Of a stretch of 10,751 nt of DNA, positions 5,933-10,751 are shown piece after piece. Location: positions 1 through 10,751 of the forward strand of contig CALLLZ010000128.1 in the NCBI GenBank assembly GCA_938008005.1. The letters run 5' to 3'. The stretch is from an uncultured Marinicella sp. (GTDB lineage: Bacteria > Pseudomonadota > Gammaproteobacteria > Xanthomonadales > Marinicellaceae). Under the pieces are notes generated by a model. It was not told the origin of the DNA. It made no database searches and was given only the letters and a program-made list of their open reading frames with translations. Within the stretch, counting starts at the first letter, position 1; each line of letters opens with the position of its first letter. The position numbers and the translations under genes are program-made.

Positions 5933-8752
5933 TTATTCAAAGCCGTTCTTAAAAATCACATCACTGCTGCCGATCAGTTCGATAAAGTCGGGGCTGCTAG
6001 GTGCATTGGACTCCAGCTGTAGCATCGCTGCACGGGTGCCGGCGATGGTGGGGGTAAAACTGACTTCAATGTCACAAGACTGGTTGGTTGTTAGCTGGGC
6101 ACCCTGGCAGTTATTCATGGCTATGCTGAAATCAGCCGCATCAGTGCCTTGGATGGAAACCATGCCCGGTTCCAGGTTACTGGGGCCGATATTTTCAACA
6201 GTGAGGGTTTCGGTGATGCTGTTACCAACTGGGGTATCCATAAAGACCAACGGATCAGGTTGCAGAGATACGACCGGCGGCAAAACACCATTGCCGGAGA
6301 GGGTAACAAAATCGGGGCTGCTAGGCGCATTGGACTCTAGTTGTAACAAGGCGCCGTGGCTGCCTACAGCGCTGGGAGCAAAGCTCACCTGAATATCGCA
6401 GAACTGGTTGGTTTTGAGTTGTGCGCCCTGACAATTATTCATGGTTATAAAGAAGTTGGTTGTGCCTGTGGCTTGAATTGTGACAGCGGTGGGTTCAAGG
6501 GTGCTTGGACCGAAGTTCTGGACAGTGATTGTTGCGGTGATAGCGCTCCCAAGTGGTGTGTCAATATAGACCAGTCGATCAGGTTGCAGAGATACAATCG
6601 GCGGTGGAGTGGGAGCACTGCCACGCAATTCTAGGAAATCGGGACTATTTAGGGCATTGGACTCCAGTCTTAGCATGGCCTCTCGCGTGCCGACAGCTGT
6701 GGGGGTAAAACTCATTTCGATGTCACAAGTTTGGTTGGGTTCTAATTGTAATTCCATACAGTTGATACTTGTAATATTGAAATCTAAATTATTGGCACCT
6801 TGGAAAAATAACCCATTGATTTCAAGCGTGCTGGCACCGGTGTTCTCAACCGTGAGTGTTTCGGTTGTACTGTTACCAAGCGGGGTTTCACTAAAGACCA
6901 GTGGATCTGGTTGAAGAGAGACAATAGGGGTTAATATACCGTTTCCTGATAGGGTGAATGAATTGGGGCTTGAGGCTGAGTTGCTATTAATGATGACTGG
7001 TGACGTATTTGTACCAACGGCCTGAGGTGTGAACTGCAGATCGAGTGTGCAAGTTTCATTGAGGCCGATAATGATTGGCAGTGTGCCACATTGGCCACCT
7101 GTTATAGCGAATGCTGGATCGTCTAGAGTTATGTTGTCTATTATAACGGCCGGACCATTACCCGAATTGTTCAGGGTGACGGTTCTGATATCGCTGCTGG
7201 TACCCAGTATGGTATCGCCAAAATCAACCAGGTTCAAATCGAAACTGACCAATGGAGCTCCAATTTTGCCAAACACCACGTAGCTGCTGCCGGATTGATT
7301 TCCATTCGAGTCGGTGTAAGGAGCCCCGACTATGAGGTCATCGATGCCATCGCCATTGACATCACCTGCAGTGTTCACTGCAAACCCCGATTGGTCATTG
7401 TTCGCAACACCATCAATGCGAAAACCACTACTGCTATCCAGCGTGCTTAGGTTCACTGTGGGAGTAAACGGGGTATTTGTGCCGTATATCACGAAACTGC
7501 TGCCAGAAGAAGTATTGCCGTTTGCATTGGCACCTATGGCCCCTAAAATTAGATCATCGATGCCATCGCCATTAATATCACCAGCAGCACTCACTGAGCG
7601 ACCTAAAAGGTAATTTGCTGCCAGGCCATCGAGGCGAAAGCCATTGTTGCCATCCAAGCTACTGAGGTTCATTATGGCATTAAAGGGGCTACTGGAGCCA
7701 AATACCACGTAGCTGCTGCCGGAATAAAACCCGTTTGGAAAGGCATGAGGAGCTCCTATGAAGAGATCATCAAAGCCATCGTCGTTGATATCACCGGCAA
7801 AGCTTACTGCTTGACCAGACCGACTAGATACCTCGCCATCAAGTCGAAAACCGTTGCTGCCAACCAAGCTACTGAGGTTCATTGTGGCATTAAAAGGGCT
7901 ACTGGAGCCAAACATCACGTAGCTGCTGCCAGATAAAGTACCGTTCGGGCTGGCACTGTAAGCGCCGATAATGAGGTCATCAAAGCCATCGCCATTAACA
8001 TCACCAGCAGCGCTTACTGCGAAACCAGAATTGTGATTAATTCCCTCGCCATCGAGGCGAAAGCCATTGGAGCCATCCAGAGTACTCAGGCTTTGTGTTG
8101 AGGCAAATGGGGTACTTTTGCCAAACACCACATAGCTGCTGCCGGATCTAGAACCATTTGGGTCGGCACCAAAAGCGCCGATAATTAGATCATCGAAACC
8201 ATCACCATTGACATCGCCAGCGGCGCTCACTGCAAAGCCTGATTGGTCATATTCCGCCACGCCATTGAGTCGGAAACCATTGGTGCCATCCAGTGTTTTT
8301 AGAATAAGCGTCGAGTTAAACGGGGCGCTCTTGCCAAACACCACGTAACTGCTGTTCTCTTGATAAGATCCAATAATCAGGTCATCAATACCATCGCCAT
8401 TGATGTCACCCGCAGGACTGCCGTTGTTGCTAGGCGCATCAATGAGAAAACCGTTGCTGCCATCCAAGCTACTGAGGTTAATTGTGGTATTAAAAGGGTT
8501 ATTGGTGCCAAACACAACATAGCTTGTGCCGAACAAAGTCCCAACAATTAAATCATCGATGCCATCACTATTAATATCACCAGCAGTGTTCACTGAGCGG
8601 CCGGATTGGTGATCCGCTTCGCCATTAAGTCGGAAACCATTGCTGCCGTCTAAGTCACTCAATTGAATAACAGGGTTAAATTGTGCATGAGCTGGGTTTT
8701 GAGCCAAGCCTAAGGCCAGTGTGATGGAAAGTACAATTTTCTTGCGTTGCAT
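5933..8752 (-). CDS. Secreted FG-GAP beta-propeller protein with four ASH/'choice-of-anchor D' domains, protein C
   Basis: A 939-residue exported multidomain protein. The signal peptide is 1-23 (MQRKKI start as in B, A-H-A cut before Q24), and the mature end Q-F-N-P matches A and B. Seven FG-GAP units (about 40-495) form a predicted seven-bladed propeller; units 1 and 2 are shortened. Four ASH/HYDIN-like Ig domains follow at about 500-605, 609-713, 719-823 and 827-930. Domains 2-4 begin V-S-L-Q-P-D-x-L-V-[FY], and all contain F-x-P-x-x-x-G. Each has two cysteines about 11-13 residues apart (for example C555/C568 and C882/C893), plausible disulfides outside the cytoplasm. The tail is DVIFKNGFE. 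Domain annotations with the name 'choice-of-anchor' refer to association with varied C-terminal surface anchors, which fits the tail being a sorting element. AAAGGGG lies 11 bases before ATG 8752, slightly far. A perfect TATAAT (+ strand 8790-8795) suggests its own promoter. Confidence 0.85.
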   Translation of the reverse strand: MQRKKIVLSITLALGLAQNPAHAQFNPVIQLSDLDGSNGFRLNGEADHQSGRSVNTAGDINSDGIDDLIVGTLFGTSYVVFGTNNPFNTTINLSSLDGSNGFLIDAPSNNGSPAGDINGDGIDDLIIGSYQENSSYVVFGKSAPFNSTLILKTLDGTNGFRLNGVAEYDQSGFAVSAAGDVNGDGFDDLIIGAFGADPNGSRSGSSYVVFGKSTPFASTQSLSTLDGSNGFRLDGEGINHNSGFAVSAAGDVNGDGFDDLIIGAYSASPNGTLSGSSYVMFGSSSPFNATMNLSSLVGSNGFRLDGEVSSRSGQAVSFAGDINDDGFDDLFIGAPHAFPNGFYSGSSYVVFGSSSPFNAIMNLSSLDGNNGFRLDGLAANYLLGRSVSAAGDINGDGIDDLILGAIGANANGNTSSGSSFVIYGTNTPFTPTVNLSTLDSSSGFRIDGVANNDQSGFAVNTAGDVNGDGIDDLIVGAPYTDSNGNQSGSSYVVFGKIGAPLVSFDLNLVDFGDTILGTSSDIRTVTLNNSGNGPAVIIDNITLDDPAFAITGGQCGTLPIIIGLNETCTLDLQFTPQAVGTNTSPVIINSNSASSPNSFTLSGNGILTPIVSLQPDPLVFSETPLGNSTTETLTVENTGASTLEINGLFFQGANNLDFNITSINCMELQLEPNQTCDIEMSFTPTAVGTREAMLRLESNALNSPDFLELRGSAPTPPPIVSLQPDRLVYIDTPLGSAITATITVQNFGPSTLEPTAVTIQATGTTNFFITMNNCQGAQLKTNQFCDIQVSFAPSAVGSHGALLQLESNAPSSPDFVTLSGNGVLPPVVSLQPDPLVFMDTPVGNSITETLTVENIGPSNLEPGMVSIQGTDAADFSIAMNNCQGAQLTTNQSCDIEVSFTPTIAGTRAAMLQLESNAPSSPDFIELIGSSDVIFKNGFE
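5963..7255 (-). repeat. Four tandem ASH-domain coding repeats in C
   Basis: Four direct repeats of about 315-325 bp encode the Ig-like stalk of C. The three domains nearest the C-terminus are closely related to each other (shared SLQPD start, NNCQGAQL in two of them, ESNA...SPDF end). The propeller-proximal domain is divergent and instead resembles the first ASH domain of D (both contain DTILGTSSDI). Orthologous position is therefore preserved for the first domain, and copy number varies in the rest. Confidence 0.8.
7268..8635 (-). repeat. Seven tandem FG-GAP coding repeats in C
   Basis: Seven direct repeats encode the propeller of C, with linkers of the type L-D-G-x-N-G-F-R-L-D-G, whereas A uses N-G-F-T-I-N-G. 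C and D thus form one blade subtype, and A with B another. Units 4 and 5 share GSSSPFNA and MNLSSL, suggesting a recent one-unit duplication. Confidence 0.8.
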
Positions 8753-8789
8753 GGTTTGTGTGGCCCCTTTGTTACCCTATCTATCCTTA

Positions 8790-8795
8790 ATTATA
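8790..8795 (-). promoter_or_regulatory. Candidate -10 element for protein C
   Basis: A perfect TATAAT on the - strand, 37 bases before the ATG of C in the 94-bp gap between D and C. No good -35 hexamer is found 15-18 bases upstream (that segment reads around CTCAGCC), so this is either an activator-dependent promoter or chance in an AT-rich gap. A weak 5-bp stem with loop TTT and trailing T bases just before it (+ strand about 8800-8817) could end transcription of D, but is too weak to call. Confidence 0.35.
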
Positions 8796-8846
8796 GACGA
8801 AAAACCAAAATGGCTGAGTTGTTAGTTACCAATCAAATTAGACCAG

Positions 8847-10751
8847 CTACTCAAAGCCACTGTTAAAAATCACATCGCTGCTGCCGATCAGTTCAACAAA
8901 GTCGGGGCTGCTCGGTGCATTGGAATCCAGCTGCAGCATAGCTTCACGAGTGCCGGCGACGGTGGGTGTAAAACTGATTTCAATGTCACAAGTTTGGTTG
9001 GTTGTTAGCTGGGCACCCTGGCAGTTATTCATGGCTATGCTGAAATCCGCCGCATCAGTGCCTTGGATGGTAACGGCGCCGGGTTCCAAGGTGCTATTTT
9101 GGCCGATGTTTTCGACAGTAAGTGTTTCGATGTTGCTGTTTCCAACTGGGGTGTCCATAAAGACCAATGGATCAGGTTGCAAAAATACGACCGGCGACAG
9201 CACACCGTTGCCTGCCAGAGTGATTGAGTCGGGGGTGGTGAAGGAGTTACCTTCAAAAACTGTTTTTATCAAAGCGGTACCTATTGCTTGTGGTGTGAAC
9301 TGTAGATCCAGTGTGCAAGATTCACCGAATTGGATGAGGAGAGGTGTCGTGCCGCAGCTGCCACCGGTGATTGAGAATGCCGGGTCAGCCAGGTTAATGG
9401 TACTCACCGAGGCGATTCCGGTTCCAGGGTTGCTTAATGTGACGGTGGCTATATCGCTGCTGGTACCCAGTATGGTATCGTCAAAATCAATCAGGTTCAC
9501 ATTGAAATCCACCAACGGAATGCCAGCGCTTCTACCAAACACCACATAACTACTGCCGGATTCTCTGCCATTCGGGTCGGCAGCATCTGACCCAATAATG
9601 AAGTCATCAAAGCCATCGCGGTTTACATCGCCAGCTGTGCTAACCCAACGGCTGTCTAGCCTATCTCGTCCTGCGCCGTCAATGCGGAAGCCGTTGTTGC
9701 CATCTAGATTGCTGAGGTTCAGTGTAGCGGTAAAAGGCGTGTTCGAACCATACACCACATAGCTACCAGCAGGGTTTGCGTAGGGCGCCCCGATGATGAT
9801 GTCATCAATGCCATCGCCATTAACATCTCCAGCAGAGCCTGCTGCTTTGCCTTCGCCATCGAGACGAAAACCGTTGTTGCCATCTAGGCTGCTGAGGTTC
9901 AGGGTGGCGGTAAAAGGCGTGTTCGAACCAAACACCACAAAGCTAACACGAGGGTTTGCGTAGGGCGCCCCGATGATGAGGTCATCCAAGCCATCACCAT
10001 TGACATCACCAGCGGTGTTCACGCTGCTGCCGGAACGGGTACCCACTGAACCATCAAGTCGAAAGCCATTATTACCATCCAGCGTACTCAGGTTCATTGT
10101 GGCGGTAAACGGGGCGCTCTTACCAAACACCACGTAACTGCTGCCTGAAAAACTGCCATTCGAGTCAGCACCTAAAGCCCCAACCAGCAGGTCATCAAAG
10201 CCGTCACCATTGACATCACCAGCAGCGCTCACGCTGCGGCCGGATTGATCATACGCCGCTGCACCATCGAGGCGGAAGCCGTTGCTGCCATCCAGCATAC
10301 TCAGGTCCTGTGTGGCGGTAAACGGAGTACTCTTACCAAACACCACGTAACTGCTACCTGAAAAATCGCCATTCGGATCGGCACCAGAAGCCCCGATCAG
10401 CAGGTCATCAAAGCCGTCACCATTGACATCACCAGCTGCGCTCACACTGCGGCCGGAACCATCATACGTCGCTGCGCCATCGAGTCGGAAACCGTTGTTA
10501 CCATCCAAAGTACCCAAGTTCTGCGTCGAGGCAAACGGGGTACTCTTGCCAAACACCACGTAACTGCTGCCTGAATAACTGCCATTCGGGTCAGCACCAA
10601 AAGCCGCAATCAGCAGATCATCCATACCATCGCCATTGACATCACCAGCTGCGCTTATTGCATAACCTGATTGGTCCGTATCTGCCACGCCGTCCAGCCG
10701 GAAGCCATTGGTGCCATCCAATGAACCCAAGTTCAAAGTGGCGTTAACCCC
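8847..10751 (-). CDS. Secreted FG-GAP beta-propeller protein with two ASH domains, protein D (5' end outside the window)
   Basis: A partial gene: the reading frame stays open to the last base, so the true start and signal peptide lie to the right. 634 residues are visible. The TTG at 10736 is an internal leucine codon, since the preceding codons (G-V-N-A-T) continue the linker pattern seen in C as P-F-N-A-T. Six FG-GAP units are visible. Unit 5 lacks the strand before its calcium loop (K-A-A-G-S-A-G-D), and unit 6 has D-V-N-R-D-G. Two ASH domains follow, each with a cysteine pair, and the tail is DVIFNSGFE. Organisation and blade subtype are those of C, with two ASH domains instead of four. 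By analogy, one further blade and a signal peptide of about 23 residues should lie beyond the edge. The stop codon is 94 bp before the start of C on the same strand, so the two may share a transcript. Confidence 0.85.
   Translation of the reverse strand, partial: GVNATLNLGSLDGTNGFRLDGVADTDQSGYAISAAGDVNGDGMDDLLIAAFGADPNGSYSGSSYVVFGKSTPFASTQNLGTLDGNNGFRLDGAATYDGSGRSVSAAGDVNGDGFDDLLIGASGADPNGDFSGSSYVVFGKSTPFTATQDLSMLDGSNGFRLDGAAAYDQSGRSVSAAGDVNGDGFDDLLVGALGADSNGSFSGSSYVVFGKSAPFTATMNLSTLDGNNGFRLDGSVGTRSGSSVNTAGDVNGDGLDDLIIGAPYANPRVSFVVFGSNTPFTATLNLSSLDGNNGFRLDGEGKAAGSAGDVNGDGIDDIIIGAPYANPAGSYVVYGSNTPFTATLNLSNLDGNNGFRIDGAGRDRLDSRWVSTAGDVNRDGFDDFIIGSDAADPNGRESGSSYVVFGRSAGIPLVDFNVNLIDFDDTILGTSSDIATVTLSNPGTGIASVSTINLADPAFSITGGSCGTTPLLIQFGESCTLDLQFTPQAIGTALIKTVFEGNSFTTPDSITLAGNGVLSPVVFLQPDPLVFMDTPVGNSNIETLTVENIGQNSTLEPGAVTIQGTDAADFSIAMNNCQGAQLTTNQTCDIEISFTPTVAGTREAMLQLDSNAPSSPDFVELIGSSDVIFNSGFE
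8877..9518 (-). repeat. Two ASH-domain coding repeats in D, the last nearly identical to the last of C
   Basis: Two Ig-like domains. The last one matches the last ASH domain of C at DNA level: 8995-9070 against 6081-6156 differ at a single base (9048 against 6134), including a 53-base perfect run. The surrounding ASH coding DNA is also very similar. The propeller-proximal domain matches the first ASH domain of C more loosely. Confidence 0.85.
9531..10751 (-). repeat. Six visible tandem FG-GAP coding repeats in D
   Basis: Blade repeats of about 180-215 bp running to the window edge. Two consecutive short units are a local duplication with a period of exactly 180 bp: 9721-9750 matches 9901-9930, including GCGGTAAAAGGCGTGTTCGA, and the following AGGGTTTGCGTAGGGCGCCC occurs in both. 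The three units nearest the right edge are also close to each other (FGKSTPF and FGKSAPF strands). Confidence 0.8.

Noticed and set aside
8920..9549. Long open frame of 209 codons on the + strand opposite D, and similar + strand frames opposite A, B and C
   Set aside because: They are antisense to well-supported repeat genes and recur in the same register in every repeat (for example R-S-S-M-P-S-P-L-[TM]-S-P), as expected when one repeated coding unit happens to lack stops on the other strand. No ribosome binding sites or recognisable domains are seen.
10734..10736. TTG as a start codon of D
   Set aside because: The frame is open to the window edge, and the codons before it continue the inter-blade linker seen in other units. 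No signal peptide would be encoded. It is an internal leucine.

Overview
This window looks like chromosomal DNA of a marine-type gammaproteobacterium. The two housekeeping genes, ubiG followed by a mupP-like HAD phosphatase with overlapping ends, form the gene pair I know from Pseudomonas and relatives. The secreted proteins end in a short IFKxGFE tail that I associate, from memory only, with Marinicella and Lysobacterales/Wenzhouxiangella-like bacteria. The genus is a guess.

Layout. Bases 1-432 hold no gene I can support, but contain a REP-like palindrome (187-217) and a perfect inverted repeat (355-373). One + strand gene follows (433-870), a SUKH/SMI1-KNR4-like protein with no visible toxin partner. 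Everything else is on the - strand. Convergent to the SUKH gene are mupP (924-1601) and ubiG (1594-2301), which overlap by 8 bp: peptidoglycan recycling and ubiquinone synthesis.

From 2411 to the right edge there are four consecutive paralogous genes for secreted repeat proteins, called A to D here (A 2411-3994, B 4181-5770, C 5933-8752, D 8847 to beyond 10751). A and B are a signal peptide, seven FG-GAP/integrin-alpha-like repeats and a short tail. C is a signal peptide, seven FG-GAP repeats, four Ig-like ASH/'choice-of-anchor D' domains and the tail. D has its 5' end outside the window and shows six FG-GAP repeats, two ASH domains and the tail. Each FG-GAP unit carries a D-x-N-x-D-G-x-x-D calcium-binding loop, so the predicted fold is a calcium-loaded seven-bladed beta-propeller outside the cytoplasm, in C and D carried on an Ig-like stalk.

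The most interesting signals are: (i) the near-identical C-terminal nonapeptide on all four otherwise variable proteins, with no membrane segment, which could be a sorting or attachment tag; (ii) exactly seven blades in every complete member; (iii) DNA-level traces of recent blade and domain duplication or gene conversion, including a 75/76 match between C and D. I see no CRISPR array, tRNA, rRNA, transposase or phage gene.
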